DNA of 64,000 nt, taken from positions 1,860,001-1,924,000 of the forward strand of contig JAWWNJ010000011.1 in assembly GCA_037176885.1 (NCBI GenBank), written 5' to 3'. Position 1 is the first letter of the stretch. Each line of letters begins with the position of its first letter. Shown here piece by piece: positions 1 to 10,878 of this stretch. Both the position numbers and the translations under genes were made by a program. Under the pieces are notes generated by a model. The model ran no database searches and was not told the DNA's origin. It saw only the letters and a list, made by a program, of their open reading frames with translations. This DNA is from Favolaschia claudopus (lineage: Eukaryota; Basidiomycota; Agaricomycetes; Agaricales; Mycenaceae).

Positions 1-894
1 GAAGAGACGGGTGCCATCTTTCCCACTGGCGGTATTGGGCTGATTGAGGATGGAACGCAGTGCAGCGTCGACGGCATCGCCCGGAATGGCACTGGGGTGA
101 TTCACAAAGTACGTGGTCATGTTGAGGACGGCGCCATCGAGAACGAGGTAATGGGACATGTTCATGTGGCCGACCTGGTCCCACGAGTACCCCGCCGTGA
201 AACGAGTCGGCTCGAACCCAATAGCGGAGAGTGTGGAATTGGTGATTTTTGGGAAGCGACAAGGCGTTCCTGCGGTACAAGGAGGGTCTAAAGCTGCACG
301 AGCGGAAAGACCGGCGCATCTGGGAAAGTCGGCTGCTTCACGAGTGAACAAATTCGTGACATCCCGTCCGGGAAGGCTGGCGGCAAGAGCGAAGAATGAG
401 AGGTCGGCGGGAGACTTGGAGGCGGTGATGTTATACACGACGCCGTTCACGCTGAGTGTGCCGAATCGCGAACCAACGCGGATGAAGTCGCTACTGGTCG
501 CCTGGGCGTTCGTGCAAAGGACGCGCTGCAAACCAAGCGTGATGAAGGCGAGCGCGCCACAGAGAAGCGCTATGATCATGCATAGAGCGAGTTTTTCTCG
601 CCAGGCCTGACGGACATTCTTGTCACGCATGCCGCCGATGTGTTTGAGCAGGAAGGGAGGGGCCCAAAAGGTGAGAATGAGGGAAGTTATGCGCCAGGCA
701 TCGTTCTCGTGCGACCCGGCCGGTAGTGGGACTGCACCTGGCTCTGTTGCGGGGGGTAATGAGAGGCACCGGGGCAACAGCGCGCTCCGGTCGAGTGAAA
801 GTTTTTGCACGGCGAACGGCGGTGCCAGAAGATTGAACGGGGGGACGATGCGTAGGTATGGGGGCATCAGTGATGTTATACCGGGGTTGGCCAT
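1..894 (-). CDS. Chitin synthase (division 2, class IV/V type), N-terminal part, runs off left edge
   Basis: Reads without a stop from ATG at 894 to base 1 (298 codons, 3' end outside the window). The protein starts MANPGITSLMPP. A hydrophobic stretch (DAWRITSLILTFWAPPFLL) is followed by GGMRDKNVRQAWREKLALC and a second membrane helix (IIALLCGALAFITLGL); the AWREK-L motif ahead of this helix is characteristic of Chs3-like chitin synthases. After it comes an extracellular, N-glycosylation-rich segment (NITAS, NMSHY, NMTTYF) with the cytochrome-b5-like region ending in SGKDGTRLF. The glycosyltransferase-2 core with QRRRW must lie beyond the left edge. The enzyme makes cell-wall chitin from UDP-GlcNAc at the plasma membrane. 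No intron is seen in this part. Class IV is favoured over the myosin-fused class V because the protein starts just before the first helix; this is an inference. Confidence 0.85.
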   Translation of the reverse strand, partial: MANPGITSLMPPYLRIVPPFNLLAPPFAVQKLSLDRSALLPRCLSLPPATEPGAVPLPAGSHENDAWRITSLILTFWAPPFLLKHIGGMRDKNVRQAWREKLALCMIIALLCGALAFITLGLQRVLCTNAQATSSDFIRVGSRFGTLSVNGVVYNITASKSPADLSFFALAASLPGRDVTNLFTREAADFPRCAGLSARAALDPPCTAGTPCRFPKITNSTLSAIGFEPTRFTAGYSWDQVGHMNMSHYLVLDGAVLNMTTYFVNHPSAIPGDAVDAALRSILNQPNTASGKDGTRLF

Positions 895-3088
895 GAAAAC
901 GAATGGGGGAGGTCATGTTGCCAGACGGGTGGAAAGAGCGGAACGAGGGAGAGAGCGTTGAAGAGAAAAATGGCGACCGAAGTAGTTGAGGGGAACAAGA
1001 GCCATATAGTAATAGAGCGAGGCTGAAGAGACATCTGAAATTGGCGCTGCTGCGTGGTTCGAACACGGCCAATTCACCCCGTTGGAGCCCCAGTGGTCGT
1101 AACTTCTGCGTTCGTTGAACCCAGCGGGCTGTGTGCATTCATCACTACGTTAGTAGCACGCTTCGTTCACTGCACTTTCCGTCTCGGGCACTCGCGGTGC
1201 AGCTCGAGATATCGAATTCAGGATCAAATTGAATGATACTGGAGAGCATCGCGTCGATCATACTCGATGTGTTGAGAGGATGTCGGCAATAGAAGACAGC
1301 CGTTGATTGGTTGACTCAGAATGAGTCCACGGAAGAAGACGGCTTGCGATTTTCGACATAACTGGATGAATCCGTTCAAACCGGTCATACACCTGCAGTA
1401 ATGAACTCACCCTCAACGAGAATCTTCTCAGCATGCAGAGATGCCTCTCAGGATTACGACGAACGCGCGACTGCGGCGCATGGCATGAATGATATTCGGT
1501 TCGCCGAACGGATTACAATGGCCGAAAATTTTGAGTTTTTGCCGACGGATGTTGGACGGATGTCTTCGTGCGGTGGAGGGCAGTGCTGTCAGCTGATTCC
1601 AGATGCAAGGAGAAATTGCCAATTGCCAAAGACAAAGCATTGTCGCGGCGGAGGTGTGTCTATCCTGCCATGGCTGGTCGGCCAGCAGTGACATCAAGGC
1701 GCGGGGGGCAGAAGCGTCTTCCGACGATAGAGGCCCAATGATCGACTTTGTGGGAGGCGGATATCTGCAACGGCGAAAGTGCGCACAGGCCAGTTCTCTC
1801 GAAATAGCGCATGCATTGAAGGGACGTTTCCGCGTCTGTATGGCCAAGACGCTGGTCCGTCTGTTCAAGGTCTTCTCAGGTAAGTGAGCCATTGTCGACA
1901 TGCCGAGAAATCTTTAATTGGGGAAACCATCCGCACCTCGGAGCGCCGGCCGGTGGAAGCAACATCGAGGAGAGCAGGGAGGATAATGTCGAGGGCAACA
2001 GCGAGGTCGTCAATGACTCAATGAACAAGAAGTCCTTAGTCGAGCGTGGGAGCAATCAATTGACGCGCTCTAGATCGAATCTCCGAGTCGGACAGACCTT
2101 GGACAGACAATGGACAGACCCCCGCTTGTGGCCTGCAATCAAGATCGACAAAGTCGCTCCTCCGCAAATCATCGTGCAGCGGACTATACCTGGAGGATAC
2201 TGGTCGTACTCGTACTAGCCCACAGCGAATTCGAAGGGCGCAGCTTCTGGCGGCGAGTATGGCGTCTGTCAGCAATGGGAGGAAATCCATTTGCGTATTC
2301 TCTTCGTGACGTTTCAGGCGCTCGTAGCATCAGTACAATGGATCGGTTCCCCTTCTACGAACATCCTTGCTGCTCATGAATTTCAATGTCTGGAGAATAT
2401 CGATGTCTGGAGGGAGAGAAGATAATTCCAATGGATGCTCGGGATCTCTGTTGCGAAATTTGACTTTGCTGGGCTCGTCTCGACGTTTCCGCGGATGGGG
2501 CTCGACCACATATGACTGAACTTCACTTAAATGTGCACGACGATCTCATGGAGTCACCACCACATTGCAGAGCCGCACCAATCTTCAAGAACTTGACTTT
2601 GCGCTCCTGATGCATGATCAGCCTTCGTCCTCGTTTCCCCCCTTTGTGCTTCCTGTACTGCGGTTTCTAGTGACAGCATCCTTCCATGCATCACTGCTCC
2701 CTCCTTGCGCGTCTCAACTTGATTATTGACCACGACGATCGTCGATGAGCAGCGACAGAATAGACGCCTTACACCCGCACTTCGACCGCGACGTGTCCCG
2801 ACCGCAAGAACCCGTTCAAATGCAAACACCGTACCACAAGACTACCGATTTCTTCGTAGTTTGCCTTGCCTGTCCTGTCGTGCTGACCCTGCACCCTCGG
2901 CGTTCTCGGCGAAACGAAGTCGGCGTCCAACCGTTTACTTATTCACTTACTCGCACTTCGCGTCCGACCCGGAGTAGATTCTAGAAGCAACCCTTTTGTG
3001 GCGTCTTCACTTATATATTACGCAGCACGAGGCACCATTGACTCCCCAGCGACCTGCTCTTGCTATCCGCCAGCTTAGCTCGAAAACA
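895..3088. other. Intergenic, no firm gene; possible F-box/LRR relic near 2200-2610
   Basis: Several reading frames of about 100 codons occur on both strands, but none shows a recognisable domain or a consistent splice path. Around 2370-2610 on the + strand two out-of-frame pieces (TELHLNVHDDLMES and TTLQSRTNLQELDFAL) look like leucine-rich-repeat segments of fungal F-box proteins. I take them as a decayed relic, with low confidence. The last 100 bases before 3089 are presumably the promoter of the DUF6534 gene. Confidence 0.3.
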
Positions 3089-4608
3089 ATGGGAGACCCG
3101 TTGAGCACCACGTATGGCGCGATGTTTATTGGAGGTACGCGCTATCGCAGTTCACCAACCCGCGTTCTGATGTTCCATCTGCTCAGTGCTATTCGCAACA
3201 TTGTAAGATCTCTGGCGCCTCGTATTGCTGCACGGTGATAAATCTACGGCCGCAGCTTTCAGGGTGTCCTCACACTCCAGGCTTACATTTACTATGAAAG
3301 TTTTCCGAACGATCACCTCAGCCTGAAACTTCTAGTAAGTCTCGAAAGTATGCATTTGAATATTTTCTAACCGTCTATCAGGTTGCGGGTGTATGGTCAG
3401 TGAACTCATAGTCAGTCTCTTCACGCGTCTCATCCGTTCCAGGTTCCTCGACGTCGCACACCTAGTCTTGATCTGCCAATCCTGCTACCACTACCTGATC
3501 ACCAGCTGGGGCAACACCGCAGCCCTCCTCCTCTCCACCCAAGCACTCGACCTCCACCTCGTCTTCGTCGGCATGGCCTCCGCCCTCTGTCAAGCATTCT
3601 TCCTCACTCGGTAAGTCATTCATTGAGTTCCCTCTCTTTGTCTCATCATACTCAACTCTCAATAGAATCTGGATCTTCAGCAAAAAGAACTACCTTCTCA
3701 CCACCGTCCTCGCCGCCGCCTGCCTCACCGTCCTCGGGCTCGAAGCCGCCATGTCCGCGCAAATCAGCCGCATCCCCGGCGTCGCCGCCTTCGGCTCCCT
3801 CACAGCGGAAGTCGTCACCACCCTCGGCCTCAGCGCCGCTGTCGACGTCGCCATCGCTATCATTCTTGTGTGGCATCTCCAGCAGGGAAAGACGACGTTT
3901 GAGCGGTGGGTGTCTTTTCGCTCGAATCTTCTATCTATTTCTCTATACAATGACTGACTGCCGATCATTTCGCCTCGCAGGAGTAGCTTCGTCGTAGCCC
4001 GCATCGTCCAATATACAGTTGCCACTGGTCTCGCTACCAGGTTAGTTGCTTTGTCTCATTGACCGTCTCCCCGACTGACTAATTGAATCCCTCTATGCAG
4101 TCTCCTCGCCGTAGCTTGTCTCGCTGTCGTACGTTTTCTCTTCACTTGAAGATTCTTGCAACACTAACACCGGTCCATAGTACCTCGCCACCCCGCATAC
4201 ATTTATCTTCATCGTGCGTCCCCGCTGCACCACTAACCCCCCACCCCACCCCATACTCATACTCATTCCAGGCACTCCACTTCTCCCTCGGACGCATGTA
4301 CACCAACGCCCTCCTCGCAACGTCAGTCCGTTCTCGTTCCGGTCTTCCTTCCCCCATTGACCTCTTCTTCTTCTTCTGCTACAGCCTGAACTCCCGGCGC
4401 AACCTCCGCAAAATCCTGGAAGATTCCAGCCGGATCGACTCCTCTTTCGTGCGCGCCATGCAATCCACCAATGTTCATCGAGTATGTACATCCTCGTAGC
4501 GCGTCTCTCGTTCTCTGTGGCTATCGTTCTAATCTATCTTCGCCTGCTTAGAATTCCAGCGATATGGATGGATCGTTGACGCAGCGCTCGCAAAAGGAAG
4601 CGTTGTGA
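3089..4608 (+). CDS. DUF6534 family seven-helix membrane protein
   Basis: Twelve exons join to 295 aa: 3089-3134, 3187-3202, 3256-3334, 3382-3395, 3443-3610, 3666-3905, 3981-4040, 4101-4128, 4181-4213, 4272-4321, 4385-4481, 4552-4608. The start MGDPLSTTYGAMFIG and the block LQAYIYYESFPNDHLSLKLL-VAGVW are hallmarks of this basidiomycete family, which resembles seven-transmembrane receptors but has no established function. Helices alternate through the first 230 residues. The conserved C-terminal motif FSLGRMYTNALLATLNSRR is followed by a short polar tail ending QRSQKEAL. Several exons are only 14-33 nt; each junction is GT-AG and keeps frame, which supports the model. It lies upstream of the Nudix gene on the same strand, with no sign of shared function. 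Confidence 0.88.
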
Positions 4609-4822
4609 TGCGTCCCGACTTGGGAGATAAATTGGTCGACGAGTAATCTGCGAAAGAGGTTGAGGCTAAGCCTTGTTTCGATCTTGTACTTATTAACACA
4701 ACATTTCTTCTCATTTTGCTTATTGGGTGCTTGGCTACTGTATGTACATACTGATAATTACTTACCATTTTTGGATTTGCGATCTTCGATCGATTTGCAT
4801 CACTTTCCAAATTTCATCCACC

Positions 4823-5392
4823 ATGTCGGCTACATACGAGCCAAGTCTCGCGAAATTCACCAACCCTCTAACCGAATTCGAACAAACCGCCGAAAACTCA
4901 GGCAAGCGCCTCGTTATCGGCGTCGCGATCATGCGGCGCGCCACCACCACCCCCCAAGTCCTCGTCGTCCAACGCGCCGCCCATGAAACCCTCTTCCCCG
5001 ACCTCTACGAGCTCCCCGGCGGCAAATGCGAATCAACTGACACACACCTCCTCGAGACCGTCTCCCGGGAAACGTTCGAAGAGACGGGATACAAAGTGCA
5101 GCGAATCGTGGCAGAGTTTCCCGGGTTTGAATATTCTACGCCCAAGGGGACGGCGCGGCAGTATAATTTTGTGGTTGAGGTCGAGGGTGGGACGGAGAGG
5201 GATCCGATTCTTGATCCAAATGAGCATCAGGCGTTCGCGTGGGTGGATGAGGGGAATTTTGAGGGTTTTGTGATGTCGGGGGCGATGCGGGTGGTGGTGG
5301 CGGATGCGCTCGCTGCGGTGAAGGTGAAATGTTTGACCAACGAGCCCGAGACACTGTTAACATCCTCCAAGCAACTGAGTAGTTCCTCATGA
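4823..5392 (+). CDS. Nudix hydrolase
   Basis: Single-exon frame of 189 aa. I chose ATG 4823 (context ccaccATGtc) rather than the upstream in-frame ATG at 4727, because the conserved part starts after it and the upstream stretch is AT-rich leader. The Nudix core is present: LYELPGGKCE, then RETFEETGYKV, giving the metal-binding REXXEEXGY end of the Nudix box. The first half of the box has one residue more than the G-x5-E-x7-REuxEExGu pattern. The protein would cleave a nucleoside-diphosphate-linked substrate; the short length and a single domain fit a housekeeping type, but the substrate cannot be told. It starts 214 bp after the DUF6534 stop. Confidence 0.88.
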   Translation: MSATYEPSLAKFTNPLTEFEQTAENSGKRLVIGVAIMRRATTTPQVLVVQRAAHETLFPDLYELPGGKCESTDTHLLETVSRETFEETGYKVQRIVAEFPGFEYSTPKGTARQYNFVVEVEGGTERDPILDPNEHQAFAWVDEGNFEGFVMSGAMRVVVADALAAVKVKCLTNEPETLLTSSKQLSSSS

Positions 5393-8161
5393 GATAAAAA
5401 TGTCGCATGAATACCAAAAAGAGACAGATAATACTTAGCTGTAGCGTCTTCCTTAAACCCTGGGTCACACCTCTCCCCTCCGACCCCGGCTACACCGCCT
5501 TCCGCGCCGACACTCCCGCAGAGGCGTCCTACGTAGGCTAGTCACTCAACTGGCATCGCGTCAATGATCCACAAATTCCCGCCAGATTCATCCTGCGTGC
5601 ACATAAAATCTTGTAACCCAAACCCCACTCCGTCCGGAAGATACGCGCGCGCGCTCGAAGTAAGATAACAAGGCGTCAGTCGGTGTCGTATGGTCGGAAC
5701 GGCTGGCGTTGTGGTGGTGAGGAACCCCGGCTAACACCAGTTGTCACATGTGTCACAATGCGTGACAGAAAGGTGTCGCAGTACTCGGGTTATGGGGCCT
5801 TAACTATCAAGAGAAACTTATGCTGGAAAACCCCACAGGTATAGATGGCTGTATGAACTATCGAGGAAAAAAGTGACTAAGGATTCGGCCCAATATTGAC
5901 GGTGTAATGAAGCTTCGAAAATGGGTGCTCAGAAGCAAAGAGTCAAGACACACAAAGCACAAACCAAATTTTGAGGCGCAATGCTTCGTTGAGTGCCTTC
6001 ATCGACTCAGAGGAATTCCGAGTGAGTAATAACCTTCGAGATATCCAGCTGAGTTGACGCCCAACACGATTTTCCATTAGAGCAAAAGCAAATAATGTCA
6101 CACAATCGGCTGAGCGACGGATTTTGTATGTGTCTTCGTCGTCGGAATATCTTTGGTTGAAGGACTGAGGGAAGTAGCAGGAACAGAGGTTGAGGTCCTT
6201 GGTCGGCCAACTCAACCTCGTCATCATCATCGTCTGCGTCTGCCATTTCCTCGCCTTCATCATCACCTGCGTCGTTCTGATGAAAGGGAATGAGGAGGAT
6301 GGCAAGAACAGCACAAAATTGGGCATACGGGTTCATACTTGATGTTTTAAATGCCTGCCTGTGTGATGGAGCCCTTCACGTATTCTCCGTGTGAGGATAC
6401 GATGCGCAAGATCCCATTGACGCGTTACCTGCAAGCCGCCGTCGCACAGTAGCAGCTATCGTCACGGTGCACGGCTTTGAGGACACCTGGGACAATCTCT
6501 GCAAGGGCGGGCGATCTGCGTAGGTGCTGTGCGCGCCACAGCAGCAATAAGATGCGCAGTGGTGCGCTGCTTCTCGACATTAGCACAGCGCAAGGAAAGT
6601 GAGAACATGGGTCGCAAGCTGATAGTCTCAAGAACGGCCGTCGTGTGCCCGTCACAGTGGCTGATTTAGAGGATGTCGTCAAATCGCCGCGACACTTTTG
6701 GAAAGAATCCAGAGATAGCTCTATTGCTGGATCCACCCTGACTGTATCTGACGGAGATAACATAGAGCGAGCCAATGTTCCGCAGAGAGTACATAAATGC
6801 TGCCCATCGAAAAGTCCAGCAAGTTATCGGTGCCTAATAATACCAACTACCCTCTTCCCTGCGTCGCTGTCCACGCAGGTCGATCGGGTTTATATCGCCG
6901 GTTTACGAGATTCGATAGGGTTTTCTTTAGGCCGTGAATAGGCGACAACAGATAGTGGGCAGACTACCAGCAAGTACCATGCAACTCGGGTCGAATTTCA
7001 AGAGATTGAAACTCGGTTCCGCACTGATGCCCATGAGACTGACCAAATATGCTTGGAGAAGTCGAAGCACCCCAGAATATCGCGAGTTGAAGCGGCAAAT
7101 GAAGATTTGGGCGTAACGAACCGATGAAAAGGCAGAATGGCGGGGTATCGTGGTGGTTCATGGTGGGAAGACCTGGAAAGTCCGCAACCGAAACTTCCGA
7201 TCGGACATCCGGGCCGACCAACTTACTTGCTCAATGTTCACCACGCAGTCCGGAGGGAGCAGCTATGGACTCAAAGTTAGACTGAGGACTCCTTGACTTG
7301 GCTGCTTCCAACCATCTGGATCATGGAAGATTTCAATGTCTCCCGTTGGAAATCGCGTCACCACAGACAGAAATATTGCTACGGCACTTTTTGAAGCTGA
7401 ATGCGTCACGGTTCACCTACTGTATCTCTCGCGCTGGAAGAAGTTCAAGCGGCTGCATATCGCCTTTTGAGATCTGGTATACGGCACTCCAGGGCCCACC
7501 TACTACACCGAACCCGGGTTTCCATCCTGGTCGGAGCACAGACTGGATTGTTACAAGTACGTTTTATTCCATTTGCCAGTCCTCTCCCATTAATACAGCA
7601 CATACTAAAAATTCTCAGCATTCGTTCACTGTATATATTTCTGTACAGTGGAGCTTTTCATCCGTATCTGGAAAATGTCGGTGATACCTGATGCGTGGTC
7701 TGCCTCTTCTTCGCAAAGCTGCCACTGTCCTCGGGATCTTATCTGCAATCTACAAATTAATCGGCCACTTCTTACGCCTTCTGATCTCTCTTGAAAAACT
7801 TCGGTCATCCTAAATTTGGCGAATTGAATTTTATTTTCCTCCATACCCGAAGATTACGAGGCTTTTATCCCTTTGTGAGCGCGCTTTACGGTTTTCTTAC
7901 GCCTTCCTTTAAAAATATCCTTGCCTATCGTCATGATTGTTGCTCAGCAGTCTTTCTTAGAAGGTCATCCACCTCTCCGGTGTGATGCTAACCTCGAAAT
8001 CACCTTTCCAATGTACATATACGGTGTCCGAACTCCCTCGAGCTTTGCCCGCTAGTAGGCCGCTCTGAGGTTCGGCGGTACCGTCCCCTTTGAGACGTTT
8101 AGTTTCTATAAATTCAGATTGAAAGGACTGCTCCAAGGCCACGCTCCGCCGTCTTTCGACC
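5393..8161. other. Intergenic, mostly non-coding; short coding-like fragments near 5.5-5.7 kb
   Basis: No complete gene found. Just after the Nudix stop, the + strand carries a short open piece (PWVTPLPSDPGYTAF, about 5450-5540) and the - strand a convincing protein tail (GFGLQDFMCTQDESGG then NLWIIDAMPVE, stop near 5543). They look like ends of degraded genes of unknown family. The rest (6350-8160) has AT-rich spacers and short frames with no motif. The last 200 bases contain the ferric reductase promoter. Confidence 0.35.
6007..6336 (-). CDS. Possible small secreted protein, unidentified
   Basis: ATG at 6336 opens a 109-codon frame that begins like a signal peptide (MNPYAQFCAVLAILLIPFHQ) followed by an acidic run (DDEGEEMADADDDDDEVE). 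The second half switches character and may be read in another frame (ORF 5943-6326, with KALNEALRLKIW) through an intron I could not place. No family is recognised. It could equally be a chance frame; only the signal-like start argues for it. Confidence 0.25.
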   Translation of the reverse strand: MNPYAQFCAVLAILLIPFHQNDAGDDEGEEMADADDDDDEVELADQGPQPLFLLLPSVLQPKIFRRRRHIQNPSLSRLCDIICFCSNGKSCWASTQLDISKVITHSEFL

Positions 8162-10666
8162 ATGGATCACGCCTCAGCCGACCCAACATTTTCCGCCAGC
8201 GTTGCAGCTCAGATAGCCGCGAGAGTCAACCCGGATCGCGCTTTCAGCTATCCTCGCACCTACGCAAATCCCACTCATGCGTGGTATATGCTGGGCTCTT
8301 TCCTCGCATTGATCTCGATCATTCATTTCACCACTTCAACGGTCGCTTGGATCAAGTCGAGGAGGCGGGCAATTTCTCGGTCTTCCTCTCGTGGTTCACT
8401 GTCTTGGGCTCGAGTTCCTCTCGTGGTCCTGAACCTGGCCCGCCGGATAATGTTTCGCACGACGATTTCGTTTGGCGGAAAGTACAACCGCAACTTGACA
8501 GAGCTGTTCCTTGGAAGCGCGTATATCGCGTTCCTTTTCGCTTGGACGTTCAACAACAGTGAGATGGATGGAACTTCTAGTTTGAATGGAAATTGATACG
8601 CTATTTTTGTAGCCACCAATCTCGCAGGAGTTCGCATTTCTCCGCAATACTACGCCAATCGTGCGGGTTTGATGGCTGCCACTCAACTTCCCTTCATGAT
8701 CGCGCTGGGCATGAAGAACAATATATTGACACGTGAGTAGAAGTTCGACGTTCATGGTTGAATCAACGAACTCACACCTCCTTAGTCCTCACAGGTGTCA
8801 GTCTTGACAAAGTGGGCTACAATCAACCGTTGTCCACGTTTTCTTCTCAATAATATATGCGACTTCTAGCTCAACGTTCTTCACCGGATCGCAGCTAGAG
8901 TGATCTGCGTCCTTCTCTGGACGCACGCAGCAGGCCATGTAAGTTATCATTTCCACACGATGCAATTTTCCTTGACTGACGAGATTGCATAGATCATAGA
9001 AAAGTGAGTTTCGGCGCTCGCATCGTGGAACACCGATGTCAACTTACGAATTAACAGCGGTGTAGAAGGGAATATTGAAGATTTACGAGAAACCTGGTTC
9101 CGATGCGGTATCATGGCTATCTCGGCTTTCACTCTGCTATCGCTTTTCTCCTTCCAGCCTCTCCGCGGCCGTGCCTATGAATTCTTCTTGGTCTGCCACT
9201 TGTTTGCTGCGCTGTACGCATCCATCGCTATATTGTTGTGTATCCGCACTCAGATGCTTTTTAAACAGCATCATCCTTGGCGGGGCGTATTACCACGCTA
9301 ATAGTAACGGGTAGGTGCACCTGCGCTTTCTCAAAATCAGTTCAGGCTTATGATACGGACTAGTCTCGGCTACTACATCTGGCCTTCCCTCGTGGTATGG
9401 GGCTTCGATCGCTCCCTTCGCTTTATCCGTATCTTTTTCGTCAACGGCGGTATTTTGACCCTGTTCAGCACCAAGTCATCACCGTTCTTGCGCGCCAAGA
9501 TCGAAGTCATATCCCCACAATTCCTTCGCGTTACGGTCAGACGGCCGGATTACTTCCGCTGGTCTCCCGGCCAGCTAGCGTATCTCTCCATTCCACGTGT
9601 CAGCGCCATGCCATGGGAGACTCATCCGTTCACCATCGCGAGCATTGATGGAGATATACCTCGGGCGGCGGCGCCTGAGAGCCCAGGGGAAGACTCTTCC
9701 AGCGAGAAAGTCGATTTGGCCGAGTCGGAGGTTGCTTCGGCGGCTAGCTTATCGCATCCCGGGTACAGCAAGAAGCTCGTTTTTCTACTTCGCGTTCATG
9801 ACGGGTTCACGAGACGTATGCTCCATGCTGCGTGCTCTCCTTCCCCGCTAGACGACGCTTTTAACGCCTACATTGACGGTCCTTACTGTGCTCCACCCAC
9901 TGTGAGAGGCTTCGAAACCGTGTTGTTATTCGGTGGTGCGCATCTGGGTTTATATACTAACTCGGCTCGGTTTCCAACACGTTCGCAGGTGGATCAGGAG
10001 TTTCTTTCATTCTTCCGTTGTTCTTGGATGTTATCAAGTAAGGCCTACGATTTCTTATGGACCGGAGTTCATGAATATTTCTGATCCAGGGGCGCCAATA
10101 CGGCAACCAATTCGATATGCCGCCGAGTCGTTATGATCTGGGCTGTTCGACACCACGGTCTGTATTCCCATCTTTATAAACACAAATACGTGAGACTCAT
10201 ACAAATTCAACAGAGCATATAACGGCGATTTCGGAGGATTTACTGGATGCTCTGGCTGGTGTAACTGCCTCCTTGCAGATCGATATTCGCATCCATGTCA
10301 CTGCAGCCACGCGAAACTCGGAAAGCGATGCAGAGAAGAGCGAGGGCAGTATCAGTTCCTCCGAAACTAAGAAGCACAAGATTCTCGACGCGCCTTGTGT
10401 GCGCCTTCTCTCTGGACGTCCGGATGTGGCCGCCGTTATCAAGTCCGAGGTCGCCGAAGCGTCCGGCTCGATATCTGTGGACGGTGAGAACACTAGTACT
10501 ATGCGTGCCGCTGTTTTCGACTAATCATTATCAATATATTTTAGTATGTGGAACGGCTGGTCTTGCTGAAAATGTCAGAACGGCGTTGCGCACTGTTTCG
10601 ACCGCATCGGACATTTTGCACGGTGGGCCTAGTATCAGTCTGCACGTTGAGGCGTTTGGGATGTAG
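8162..10666 (+). CDS. Ferric reductase, transmembrane (FRE/NOX-type) oxidoreductase
   Basis: Twelve exons give 644 aa: 8162-8558, 8613-8732, 8786-8811, 8870-8938, 8993-9003, 9058-9213, 9254-9310, 9346-9935, 9989-10037, 10090-10157, 10214-10483, 10545-10666. The N-terminal half has the ferric-reductase helices with haem-ligand histidines (LHRIAARVICVLLWTHAAGH, FFLVCHLFAAL, GAYYH). The FAD site is WETHPFTIAS, the NAD(P)H site VLLFGGGSGVSF, and the cytosolic end CGTAGLAENV corresponds to the CGPxG motif. Such enzymes reduce Fe(III) or Cu(II) at the plasma membrane, electrons passing NADPH-FAD-haem. One exon is only 11 nt. An acidic linker (SPGEDSSSEKVDLAESE) interrupts the FAD domain. No ferroxidase or permease partner lies nearby. 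It converges with the Zn2Cys6 gene, 212 bp between stops. Confidence 0.92.
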
Positions 10667-10878
10667 CAAGTTGATTAAATTAGTGTTCTATAATCCGTAC
10701 TATTCGAAATTCAAATTTTCGTCTAAAATCTACTCATTTGAATGTTAACAAGGATGAGCCGCCGAGAGCCGTCTAGTGGTTTGTTAGTTTCTGATAGCAG
10801 CGTAATTTCGTCGCGCGGTATCTAATTGCATTCCTATATAACACGTCAAGTCAAATTCAGACCGCGGATGAGTGAAAA

